This document shows positions 25,808-32,316 of a stretch of 34,257 nt of DNA, piece by piece. The notes beneath the pieces are model-generated. The model ran no database searches. It was given only the letters and a program-made list of their open reading frames with translations, and had not been told where the DNA came from. Source of the DNA: Alphaproteobacteria bacterium (GTDB lineage: Bacteria; Pseudomonadota; Alphaproteobacteria; RF32; CAG-239); contig JAFVFH010000061.1 of assembly GCA_017475525.1 (NCBI GenBank), positions 1 through 34,257 on the forward strand. Reading direction: 5' to 3'. The stretch's first letter is position 1, and every line of letters starts with the position of its first letter. A program made the translations under genes and the position numbers.

Positions 25808-25899
25808 TGGATATCCCTTTATAAAAAAATTGTTTTTTTACAGTATGGTTCTTTTTGGTGAAAACACAAGATGTTTTTTTGTGTTATCTTATTTTTTAT

Positions 25900-25927
25900 T
25901 TGACTTTTTTTTACCTTTTCACATAAT
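25900..25927 (+). promoter_or_regulatory. Promoter of leader RNA copy A
   Basis: TTGACT (25900-25905), 16 nt, CATAAT (25922-25927). It places the RNA start near 25934, two or three bases before the 5' arm of the conserved leader. Confidence 0.65.
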
Positions 25928-25933
25928 AGACCT

Positions 25934-26085
25934 GTAACCGAAACGGTTGCGGTGTTTCATAGATACCAACATATCAACTCCAGTTAAGGGGAGTAAGTGA
26001 AATAAGGCTCAGCTCGAATAAACTTATTTGCATGTTGCAATCTATGAACTCCCCGTTTTGGTTTTTAACTGAAACGATTTTTTTT
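25934..26085 (+). ncRNA. Structured leader RNA, copy A (attenuator-like)
   Basis: The 5' arm AACCGAAACGG (25936-25946) can pair over 11 bp with CCGTTTTGGTT (26053-26063). Inside is a 9-bp stem TTCATAGAT/ATCTATGAA (25956-25964 with 26040-26048), then AACAT/ATGTT, an inner hairpin ACTCC/GGAGT, and AAATAAG/CTTATTT. GGGGAGT (25988-25994) can also pair with ACTCCCC just after the main stem, as a pseudoknot. CGTTTTGGTT also pairs with AACTGAAACG (26067-26076) to form a terminator with a long T run. The two pairings exclude each other, as in riboswitches and attenuators. A GGAGG follows, but the start codon position reads ATA, so this copy has no gene of its own. Confidence 0.8.
26054..26084 (+). 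terminator. Switchable terminator of leader copy A
   Basis: CGTTTTGGTT, ttt, AACTGAAACG plus ATTTTTTTT. It competes with the 11-bp stem formed by the 5' end of the transcript. Confidence 0.75.
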
Positions 26086-26102
26086 ACGGAGGTTTTTTAT
26101 AC

Positions 26103-26131
26103 TTTACTTTTAATATTTCATCACATATACT
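26103..26131 (+). promoter_or_regulatory. Promoter of leader RNA copy B
   Basis: TTTACT (26103-26108), 17 nt, TATACT (26126-26131); start near 26138. Confidence 0.65.
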
Positions 26132-26137
26132 TAAACA

Positions 26138-26293
26138 CGTAACCGAAACGGTTGCGGTGTTACAACACACATCAGAACAATGCTCCATCAAAGGGGAGTT
26201 GAGGAAATAAGGGCTGTGCCGCGAATAACTCTGGCTGTGTTCTGCAGTTGTTGTAGCTCCCCGTTTTGGTTTTTAACTGAAACGATTTTTTTT
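26138..26293 (+). ncRNA. Structured leader RNA, copy B, upstream of the HTH gene
   Basis: Same design as copy A: AACCGAAACGG at the 5' end (26141-26151) pairs with CCGTTTTGGTT (26261-26271). The main stem is TACAACA/TGTTGTA (26161-26167 with 26249-26255) and CAGAAC/GTTCTG (26173-26178 with 26239-26244). These arms differ in sequence from copies A and C but stay paired. The motifs GAAATAAG (26204) and CGAATAA (26222) and the GGGGAG/CTCCCC pairing are kept. The terminator CGTTTTGGTT/AACTGAAACG (26262-26284) with a T run is followed by GGAGG and the ATG of the HTH gene. Confidence 0.8.
26262..26293 (+). terminator. Switchable terminator of leader copy B
   Basis: The hairpin is identical to that of copy A, followed by a T run 13 nt before the HTH start codon. 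Confidence 0.75.
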
Positions 26294-26305
26294 ATGGAGG
26301 TTTTT

Positions 26306-26542
26306 ATGTCAAAACTATGCAGAGATATTCAAAAAAAATTGGGATATGCTTTATGGCAAGAAAGAAGCAAAAGAAATTTAAATATTTTAGCCGTTGCCGA
26401 AAAAGTGAACTTAAATATTGATTCTTTTGATAAAATCGAAAAAGGAACTTTCAGCATATCTTGGCGGTCTTATCAGCGTTTGCTCGATTTTTATCATAGA
26501 GATATTGAGATTACGCTTGTCAGGAGAAATGAAAGGGAATGA
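26306..26542 (+). CDS. Small HTH (XRE-like) protein
   Basis: A 78-residue protein made almost wholly of a Cro/C1-like HTH: LGYALWQERSKRNLNILAVA, then VNLNIDSFDKIEKGTFSISW. The C-terminus is basic (VRRNERE). ATG 26306 has the strong ribosome site GGAGG. The longer open frame from 26180 runs through the leader RNA and is rejected. Its expression should be set by leader copy B. It could regulate the leader-linked LRR genes or itself; that is a guess from context. Confidence 0.8.
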   Translation: MSKLCRDIQKKLGYALWQERSKRNLNILAVAEKVNLNIDSFDKIEKGTFSISWRSYQRLLDFYHRDIEITLVRRNERE

Positions 26543-26610
26543 CAATAAAAAAAGACGGTAATTTGGGGAATGACAGGGAAAAAGAGCGCTAATGTTTTTT
26601 TCTGATTTGG

Positions 26611-26720
26611 AAGCGGCGTATGTGCGCCGTAGGCGCGACGCCGGCTTTGAGATCCCTTGATGCGCTGATGCGCCGCACAGCGCAAGGGATGACACTAAAA
26701 GGGTGACGCGAAAGCGCACC
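26611..26720 (-). repeat. Dispersed palindromic repeat, middle copy
   Basis: On the minus strand this is nearly identical to 170-277: the CGCTTTCGCGTCACCC stretch, the ATCCCTTG/CAAGGGAT hairpin and the nested hairpin, here GCGCC/GGCGC. It fills the gap between the HTH gene and the TatA-like gene. Frames across it are spurious. Confidence 0.85.
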
Positions 26721-26752
26721 TTAAAGAATGACAGTAAAAGGGAAGGGAACTC

Positions 26753-26929
26753 TTATTTAGACTTATTTTTCTTGACTTCGTTTAATTTTGATTCAGCTTT
26801 TTCTTTGCCTTTTTTTGCCACTTCTAACCCTTTATCGGCAAGCTCTTTCAAATCGCTTTTCAAAGCGGGGAGCTGGTCGGCAGAAAAAATAGCAATAACA
26901 GCAACAATAATCAGTAACCATGTCAACAT
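26753..26929 (-). CDS. TatA/TatB-like single-span protein
   Basis: A 58-residue protein. A hydrophobic N-terminal helix (LTWLLIIVAVIAIFS) is followed by an amphipathic helix starting QLPALKSDLKELADKG and a Lys/Glu tail. This is the layout of TatA. The usual F-G hinge is F-S here and the second helix is short of standard residues. In many alphaproteobacteria tatA follows nagZ and scpAB, and here it follows nagZ directly: the nagZ stop and this ATG are adjacent, with AGGAG upstream. The position therefore supports a twin-arginine translocase component. No tatB or tatC lies here. Confidence 0.7.
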   Translation of the reverse strand: MLTWLLIIVAVIAIFSADQLPALKSDLKELADKGLEVAKKGKEKAESKLNEVKKNKSK

Positions 26930-27991
26930 TTAACTTACTCCTTTTTGCAGTTGATATAAAACTTCCGTTGCATCATATTTGACGCTTTCTTCTTCAAACA
27001 GATTAAGTTGAGAATAATAGATTTGTTTGAAGAAATCAAGATTTGTTTGTGTGTTGTGGGTTTTTAAAATATTTTGAATTTTTGAAAAACGTTCAAGCGA
27101 AACATCTGTCAAAAAACGTTTGGTTGAAACAACTTCTTGAAGTCCGCTTAAATTGCCGAGGCAATAACATACGGCATCCAATCCGGCATCAAGAGATGTG
27201 TTGACGCGCTCGGATAAGCTCCCTTTTAAGGCGTGCATTTCCAAAGCGTCCGAAACTAAAAATCCCTCAAAGCCAATCGCTTTGCGAATGAGTTTTTGAA
27301 CCCCTCTTTTCGACATCGTCACCGGTGCTTTTGTATCAATTTGAGGGAGCAAAATATGCGCCGTCATGGCAGCCGGACAATCTTTATTATATATAAAAGG
27401 CAAAAAATCATTCTTTAATTCTTCAACCGAAAAATCGAGTACCGGAAGATTCAAATGAGGGTCTGTGTTTGCTCTGCCGTGTCCGGGCAAATGTTTCATA
27501 CACGGACAAATCCCGTTTTTGGCATACGTCTGCCACAAAACTTTGCCATGTTCAGAAATTTTGCGCACGCTTTTTGCAAAACATCTTGTTTTTAAGGCAT
27601 TTGTCGTTTCTTTGTATTCAACATCAAGACAAGGTGCAAAGTTAAAGTTGGCACCGACGGATCTCATATCCGAAGCAATCAGTTCGGCATGTGCTTTGGT
27701 GATGTTTTTGCGGTCTATTCTGCCTAAAAGTTTTTGAGAAGCATAATCACGAAAACCGGCGGATTTGAGGCGATTGACCCTTCCGCCCTCCTCATCTAAG
27801 GCAATCAAAACATCATCTCTGCCGATGACTTCTTTGATGGCTTTAATCAGATTTTTAACCTGTGTTTTGTTTTGAAGGTTTCGGGCAAACAAAGAAACGC
27901 CCAAAGGATTGCTCGTTTCAAGTAAGCGCTTTTCGTCATCCGTTAGAACGGTTGACGAAACAGAGAGTATGCCCGCAAAAATCGGCTTCAT
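26930..27991 (-). CDS. nagZ: Beta-N-acetylhexosaminidase NagZ (GH3)
   Basis: A 353-residue GH3 enzyme. It has the key block KHLPGHGRANTDPH, which carries the catalytic Asp/His region of NagZ, then LPQIDTKAPVTMSKRGV and the nucleophile segment VSDALEMHAL. NagZ removes GlcNAc from cytosolic anhydro-muropeptides during cell-wall recycling. ATG 27991 overlaps the stop of the upstream SPOR gene as TAATG, giving translational coupling. It is followed directly by the TatA-like gene. It lacks a signal peptide, as expected for a cytosolic enzyme. Confidence 0.94.
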   Translation of the reverse strand: MKPIFAGILSVSSTVLTDDEKRLLETSNPLGVSLFARNLQNKTQVKNLIKAIKEVIGRDDVLIALDEEGGRVNRLKSAGFRDYASQKLLGRIDRKNITKAHAELIASDMRSVGANFNFAPCLDVEYKETTNALKTRCFAKSVRKISEHGKVLWQTYAKNGICPCMKHLPGHGRANTDPHLNLPVLDFSVEELKNDFLPFIYNKDCPAAMTAHILLPQIDTKAPVTMSKRGVQKLIRKAIGFEGFLVSDALEMHALKGSLSERVNTSLDAGLDAVCYCLGNLSGLQEVVSTKRFLTDVSLERFSKIQNILKTHNTQTNLDFFKQIYYSQLNLFEEESVKYDATEVLYQLQKGVS

Positions 27992-28869
27992 TATTTTTCC
28001 TTCAAAATACAGGTTCCGCCGGCAGACTTAATTTTTTGACATAAAGCTTCTGCCTCGCTTTTCAAGGCATAAGCCCCGACTTTAAGCCGTGTCAAACCAT
28101 CGGAATGTACCTCGATTCGATAGGGCAAATTTGCAATAAAAGGATGTTGTTTTTTGAGCTCAATATAGCCTTTTTCAACCGCCTCTTTTTTAGACGACGC
28201 CATCATCTGTACACACCATGTGCCTTGAGGTTGGAGCTGGATTTGCGTAGCAGATTTTTCTTGAGCTTTTGGGGTCGGTTTTTCCGGCGTTTGTTCTTCT
28301 TTAACGATGCTCAACGGTTCATCTGTTTTGACAACAGTCACATCAATCACCGGTAATTTTTCGGGAATTTTCACTTTTTCGGTTGCCGTTGTGTGCACGG
28401 CATTGATGAGCTCATCCATTGTTTGTGCGTCATCTGTTGCTTCAATCGCAGGTTCAAGCGTTTGTTCTTCTGTTTCAATATCAGGCATTTGAGGCACTTC
28501 CGGCGGCGGTAACAGGCTTTCAATTTTTGTGTTGACTACCTCATTTTTTTCAACGAGCGCATACACCGCTTTGTCTTGATTTTGAATATCCATTCCCCCC
28601 GGTTCGTTCGGCCTGATTTTGACTTGCAAAATCGGTCTTCTGATAACGGGAATTTCTTTTTCTTGGTTAAAACCGAACTGCGGAAGCAATAAAAACCAGC
28701 TCACAAGCCCTGCCAAAACAATGCCCGACACAGCACCGATAAAGCCGTTGCGCGAGCGCTCCAAATCGTGTCGGCGCTCTAATATGTCAGCTTCCATTTC
28801 TTGTGCGATTTTCTGTTTGAACTCGCTTAAATATTCTTCTTCTTTGGGATTATTGAACAATTCTTTCAT
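27991..28869 (-). CDS. SPOR-domain membrane protein
   Basis: A 292-residue protein. It has a cytoplasmic N-terminus, one membrane segment (about 42-64, FIGAVSGIVLAGLVSWFLLL), a long Pro/Glu/Thr-rich periplasmic linker, and a C-terminal SPOR domain (about 215-292) that starts GTWCVQMMASSKKEAVEKGY and ends in GGTCILKEK. SPOR domains bind peptidoglycan stripped of stem peptides, at the division septum. I chose ATG 28869 with GAGG upstream over the longer frame from 28905. It precedes nagZ, which links division-site wall binding with wall recycling. Confidence 0.9.
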   Translation of the reverse strand: MKELFNNPKEEEYLSEFKQKIAQEMEADILERRHDLERSRNGFIGAVSGIVLAGLVSWFLLLPQFGFNQEKEIPVIRRPILQVKIRPNEPGGMDIQNQDKAVYALVEKNEVVNTKIESLLPPPEVPQMPDIETEEQTLEPAIEATDDAQTMDELINAVHTTATEKVKIPEKLPVIDVTVVKTDEPLSIVKEEQTPEKPTPKAQEKSATQIQLQPQGTWCVQMMASSKKEAVEKGYIELKKQHPFIANLPYRIEVHSDGLTRLKVGAYALKSEAEALCQKIKSAGGTCILKEK

Positions 28870-28968
28870 TTTTTTGCCTCTTTTGTTTTTTGTAAAATAG
28901 CGCAAAAAACTTTATAATGATTTAATATCAGGCTTGAATTTATCAAAAATTTCATTAAAATCGAAAAT

Positions 28969-29736
28969 ATGAAAATAGCAACGCTTAACATTAACTCCGT
29001 CAACGCAAGACTTGCCCCGTTTTTAGCGTGGCTTGATGATATAAAGCCGGATATTGTCTTGCTTGAAGAAATCAAAACGGAATACAACGGTTTTCCGTTT
29101 TTTGAAATCAGTGCCGCCGGTTATGAGGCAAAAGTTTTAGGTCAAAAAGGATATAACGGTGTTGCCGTGCTTTCTAAAATACCGGTCAATGTTTTGCATG
29201 AAAATCTGCCAAACTTTGAGGACACGCAAGCCAGATATTTGGAAGTTCAGGCGGGCGATGTTGTTATTTCTTCGGTTTATATGCCAAACGGCAATCCGAC
29301 AGGGTCTGAAAAATTTGAATATAAGCTCAAATTTATGGACGCTTTTAATGAACATGCCGAAAAGCTCTTAAAACAATATGACAAGGTCATTTTCGGCGGG
29401 GATTTTAATGTGATTTTAAGCGCCGACGATGTTTATGACGAAACGCTTTTTAAGGATAACGCACTATGCGCCGAAGGTGCGCGCCGAAGATTAACGGCTT
29501 TGAAATATTTGGGGTTTTATGATGTTTATAAAACGCTTCACGCCAAAGAAAACGGCTATACCTACTGGGATTACGGACCGACAGCTTTTGTTAACGATTT
29601 CGGAATGCGTATAGACTTCTTTTTCGCCTCGGCATCTATGATTCAAACTTTGAAATCCTGCGTGGTGGATAAAGATTTGCGAAAAATCGAAAAACCTTCT
29701 GACCACACGGCGCTTGTGGCAGAATTTGAAATATAG
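28969..29736 (+). CDS. xthA: Exodeoxyribonuclease III (XthA-type AP endonuclease)
   Basis: A 255-residue protein of the exonuclease III family. It has N-terminal LNINSVNARL, metal-binding Glu in LLEEIKTE, the catalytic block GGDFNVI, RIDFFFAS and the C-terminal SDHTALVAEF. It cleaves abasic sites and digests duplex 3' ends in base-excision repair. It is divergent to the SPOR gene and is followed 9 bases later by the S41 protease gene, so those two are probably cotranscribed. Confidence 0.95.
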   Translation: MKIATLNINSVNARLAPFLAWLDDIKPDIVLLEEIKTEYNGFPFFEISAAGYEAKVLGQKGYNGVAVLSKIPVNVLHENLPNFEDTQARYLEVQAGDVVISSVYMPNGNPTGSEKFEYKLKFMDAFNEHAEKLLKQYDKVIFGGDFNVILSADDVYDETLFKDNALCAEGARRRLTALKYLGFYDVYKTLHAKENGYTYWDYGPTAFVNDFGMRIDFFFASASMIQTLKSCVVDKDLRKIEKPSDHTALVAEFEI

Positions 29737-29745
29737 GAAAAAATA

Positions 29746-30798
29746 ATGAAAAAATATTTGTGCTTTTTGTTTTGTTTGTTTTTATGTTTGCCGCTTAAAG
29801 CTCAAACCGATGTGATTAAAGAGGTTTTTGAAAACTTAAATCAAGATTATATTGTTGAAATAACCAATAGAGAAATCGCTTTGAAGGGCTTAAAAGCCTT
29901 GAAAGAGGTTGATAAAAACATCAATATAAAAGCGTCTTCCGATGCTGTTTTCTTATATCAAAGCGGCAAACCCGCAGACAAATTTGAAATGCCTGAAGAT
30001 GAAGAAAATATGCAAGCTTGGATTGATTTTTGCAAAAAAATCATTGAAGCCGGAACAAAGGTTTCCGAAAAACTTGATGTGCTCGATTTTGAAATACCGG
30101 ATAGGTTTGCAAAAAATGTGTTTGAGGGGCTTGACGGCTATTCGCACTATTTCGGCGCCTTCACCGGCGTTGATGAAAATCCTGTCAAAGCAAGACGCCA
30201 GTTTGCCTCGCGCGTGATAGACGGTGTTTTGTTAATCAGGGTTTTGAGCTTTCAGAAAAATGTCAGTGAACGCATTAAAGAAGCCGTTGAAGAATGTTCT
30301 GCCTGCGAAGGTTTGATTTTGGATTTGCGTGGCAACCACGGCGGTTTTTTTGATGAAGCCGTCAAATCAGCGGATTTGTTTTTAGATGAGGGTATTATCG
30401 CTTATACGCTCTCTTTCGAAGACGCTACGCCCGAATATCAGATTGCAACTTCCGGCGATATTTTGCAATCTAAGCCGATGGTTGTTCTTTTAGATGGTTA
30501 TACAGCCTCTGCCGCCGAAGTTTTGGCCGCATCTTTGTCTGAGCAAAATCGTGCCACACTCATCGGCACCAAAACTTTTGGCAAAGGCACGGTGCAAGAT
30601 GTGAAAAAAATAGGCGATGAAAGAGCTATGGCCCTTACGACCTCGTTTTTTTACACCCCTTCCGGTATGAAAATCGATAAAATCGGTCTGACACCTTTTA
30701 TTTGCACAAGCGATGGTGAGGCTTGTGAAAGGGAAGACCGTCTCAATAAAGAAGAGGATATTGACCGCGCCGTTTTGTTCATCAAAACGGGTATGTGA
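29746..30798 (+). CDS. Secreted S41-family (C-terminal-processing-like) protease without a clear PDZ domain
   Basis: A 350-residue protein with a signal peptide (residues 1-19, ending PLKA). The catalytic S41 core has LILDLRGNHGGFFDEAVKSA, the nucleophile Ser in DGYTASAAEVLA and the general base Lys in GTKTFGKGTVQ. In CTP proteases a PDZ domain of about 80 residues lies between the GYSHY-type helix and the core. Here only about 25 residues separate GLDGYSHYFG from GVLLIRVLSF, so the PDZ appears to be lost. It probably degrades or trims envelope proteins. The next gene, on the other strand, ends two bases after its stop. Confidence 0.88.
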   Translation: MKKYLCFLFCLFLCLPLKAQTDVIKEVFENLNQDYIVEITNREIALKGLKALKEVDKNINIKASSDAVFLYQSGKPADKFEMPEDEENMQAWIDFCKKIIEAGTKVSEKLDVLDFEIPDRFAKNVFEGLDGYSHYFGAFTGVDENPVKARRQFASRVIDGVLLIRVLSFQKNVSERIKEAVEECSACEGLILDLRGNHGGFFDEAVKSADLFLDEGIIAYTLSFEDATPEYQIATSGDILQSKPMVVLLDGYTASAAEVLAASLSEQNRATLIGTKTFGKGTVQDVKKIGDERAMALTTSFFYTPSGMKIDKIGLTPFICTSDGEACEREDRLNKEEDIDRAVLFIKTGM

Positions 30799-30799
30799 T

Positions 30800-31618
30800 T
30801 TATTTATAACGCAATTTGAATGTATTGCCCGTTTTTTTTGAAACAAGTGAGGCTTCTTCTATTGAGTAGATGCGCTTGTTCTCTCGTCTGCCTGATGTTG
30901 TGACAAGTTTTCCTTTATTGTCAAACACATAGGTCACACCGTTGACGTGTTTTGTTGTCGCCTTGATTGATTTAAGCTCAGGGTAACCTGCGGCTTTCAA
31001 GTGGTCATCACATTTTTTTGTATCTCCCGTGCAATAGATTTTGAGATTTTGCGTATTGGTAGCAACAGTGTCAACACGATGTTGCTTAAAAATATCCTTC
31101 AAATCGGTTTTATCGCTAATTGTGAGTGTTTCTAAATCAAGGTTCAAACTAAAGGCATAATCATCAACTAAAGTTACATTATCCGGAACAACAATGTTTT
31201 TTAGATATCGCATTCCTCTAAGAGCCATATATCCAATAGATGTTACTGAATCAGGAATATCCAATGTGTTACCATAATAATGATCAAAAGCACTCTTCGG
31301 AATTTCTGTTATTGAGTTGGGAAGTTTTATTGGAGCCGTCAGAGTATAAAAACCATGTGAACCTAAATCTTTGACGCTATCTTCAAGCACAATGTTTTTG
31401 ACATCTTTATCAATCCAAGGTGAAATACCACGCCCGGAAGATGAATCATACCAGCTTCCGATATTGCCATTATTACCAACACCGCGAATCGTTAATGTGC
31501 CGTCAATGATTTGATATTCGCAGTTTGCCGTATTGCCCTCGGCATCTGTGCCGCAAGGCTCCCACGCGTTGGCATTAAAACTTGAAAGGATTCCTAAAAT
31601 TAAAACTGTTTTTTTCAT
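30800..31618 (-). CDS. Secreted BspA-like leucine-rich-repeat protein, paralogue of 428-1267
   Basis: A 272-residue protein with a signal peptide (residues 1-18, ending NANA), a Cys-containing N-terminal strand region (CGTDAEGNTANCEYQIIDGT) and LRR_5 repeats (IVLEDSVKDLGSHGFYTL, LPNSITEIPKSAFDHYYG, IPDSVTSIGYMALRGMR, IVVPDNVTLVDDYAF). It ends in the same C-terminal module as the first LRR protein: NKRIYSIEEASLVSKKTGNT with a final KLRYK. Ribosome site AAGGAG precedes ATG 31618. It is transcribed through its own structured leader with terminator, as the other LRR gene is. A surface or periplasmic binding role is likely. Confidence 0.85.
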   Translation of the reverse strand: MKKTVLILGILSSFNANAWEPCGTDAEGNTANCEYQIIDGTLTIRGVGNNGNIGSWYDSSSGRGISPWIDKDVKNIVLEDSVKDLGSHGFYTLTAPIKLPNSITEIPKSAFDHYYGNTLDIPDSVTSIGYMALRGMRYLKNIVVPDNVTLVDDYAFSLNLDLETLTISDKTDLKDIFKQHRVDTVATNTQNLKIYCTGDTKKCDDHLKAAGYPELKSIKATTKHVNGVTYVFDNKGKLVTTSGRRENKRIYSIEEASLVSKKTGNTFKLRYK

Positions 31619-31696
31619 AAGTTGAACTCCTTAAAATTCATATTGATATTATTGTTGTCACCCTCTCCTAACCTCTCCCCTCAAAGGGCGAGGAAA

Positions 31697-31724
31697 GAAA
31701 AAGAAAATCCGCTCGATTGAGCGG
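31697..31724 (-). terminator. Terminator within the second LRR leader
   Basis: CCGCTC, aatc, GAGCGG followed by ATTTTCTTTTTC, about 80 nt before the start codon. Confidence 0.75.
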
Positions 31725-31942
31725 CAGGGGAGTTCAGAAATCATGTTGCAAGTAATGACTATTATGACCTTTAGAAAAAAATCTTGAACATACGTCATAA
31801 TCTCCCCACCAATGCGGGGATTTTAAATACCAAAAAAGGCACCCAAAATGGATACCATTTCCGGTATCTTGCAACATAGAGCCTCTGACAGCCCCGAACC
31901 TCTCGGTTCTCGATAAAAAAAGTTATTCACTCTCTTTATCTG
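31697..31942 (-). ncRNA. Structured leader RNA, copy D (diverged), upstream of the second LRR gene
   Basis: On the minus strand: GAACC-gaga-GGTTC hairpin followed by GGGG; a 10-bp main stem ATGTTGCAAG/CTTGCAACAT; inside it ATACC/GGTAT, a CCCC/GGGG hairpin whose 3' side reads GGGGAG, and TATGAC/GTCATA. Right after the main stem comes GAACTCCCC, as in copy A, and then the terminator CCGCTC/GAGCGG with a T-rich tail. Element order matches copies A-C, but the primary sequence differs and the GAAATAAG box is not obvious. Family membership is inferred, while the structure itself is clear. Confidence 0.6.
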
Positions 31943-31948
31943 TGTTTT

Positions 31949-31977
31949 AGTATATGATAACCGCGAGGTGCTGTCAA
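31949..31977 (-). promoter_or_regulatory. Promoter of the second LRR leader
   Basis: TTGACA (31977-31972), exactly 17 nt, TATACT (31954-31949). Confidence 0.8.
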
Positions 31978-32020
31978 TAGGTTTTTTGGAAGGTTATGAC
32001 ATCAAAAGAGAAAAAACCTG

Positions 32021-32048
32021 TTGACAAGACGTTAAAAATATGTATATT
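32021..32048 (+). promoter_or_regulatory. rpmG promoter
   Basis: TTGACA (32021-32026), 16 nt, TATATT (32043-32048). It is divergent from the LRR leader promoter 44 bases away. Confidence 0.8.
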
Positions 32049-32092
32049 GCAACCAAATGTTTTATCAACTTTAAAAATAAGAGTGTATTAAA

Positions 32093-32260
32093 ATGGCAAA
32101 AGCAGTAAAAGTAAAAGTTAAATTAGAGAGCAGTGCCGGCACGGGCACATTTTATCTCGCTGAAAAGAATCCGAGAACTCATCCGGAAAAATTGGTCTTG
32201 AAAAAATATGACAAGAAATCCAAGAAACATGAAGAGTTCGTCGAAAAGAAATTAAAGTAA
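32093..32260 (+). CDS. rpmG: 50S ribosomal protein bL33
   Basis: A 55-residue protein, MAKAVKVKVKLESSAGTGTF then YLAEKNPRTHPEKLVLKKYD, ending KKLK. This is the cysteine-free bL33 typical of alphaproteobacteria. It binds 23S rRNA near the E site. It has its own promoter 45 bases upstream and a bidirectional terminator. The ATG lies after AATAAGAG. Confidence 0.95.
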   Translation: MAKAVKVKVKLESSAGTGTFYLAEKNPRTHPEKLVLKKYDKKSKKHEEFVEKKLK

Positions 32261-32285
32261 GTCTTTTCTTGAAGCGCTGTAAGAT

Positions 32286-32316
32286 AAAAAGAGATCTCTA
32301 AAAGGTCTCTTTTTTG
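32286..32316. terminator. Bidirectional terminator between rpmG and xerC
   Basis: AAAAAGAGA and TCTCTTTTT arms. T runs occur in both directions, and the hairpin overlaps the last codons of xerC. Confidence 0.8.

Noticed and set aside
25934-26293. CRISPR array or insertion sequence explanation for the tandem repeats
   Set aside because: Units are long (about 150 nt), only two, carry promoters and terminators, and encode no transposase; no short regular repeat-spacer pattern exists.
26411-26719. 102-codon minus frame over the HTH gene end and repeat
   Set aside because: It overlaps the HTH coding region and repeat module c; the translation matches that of the left-end repeat, so it is repeat-derived.
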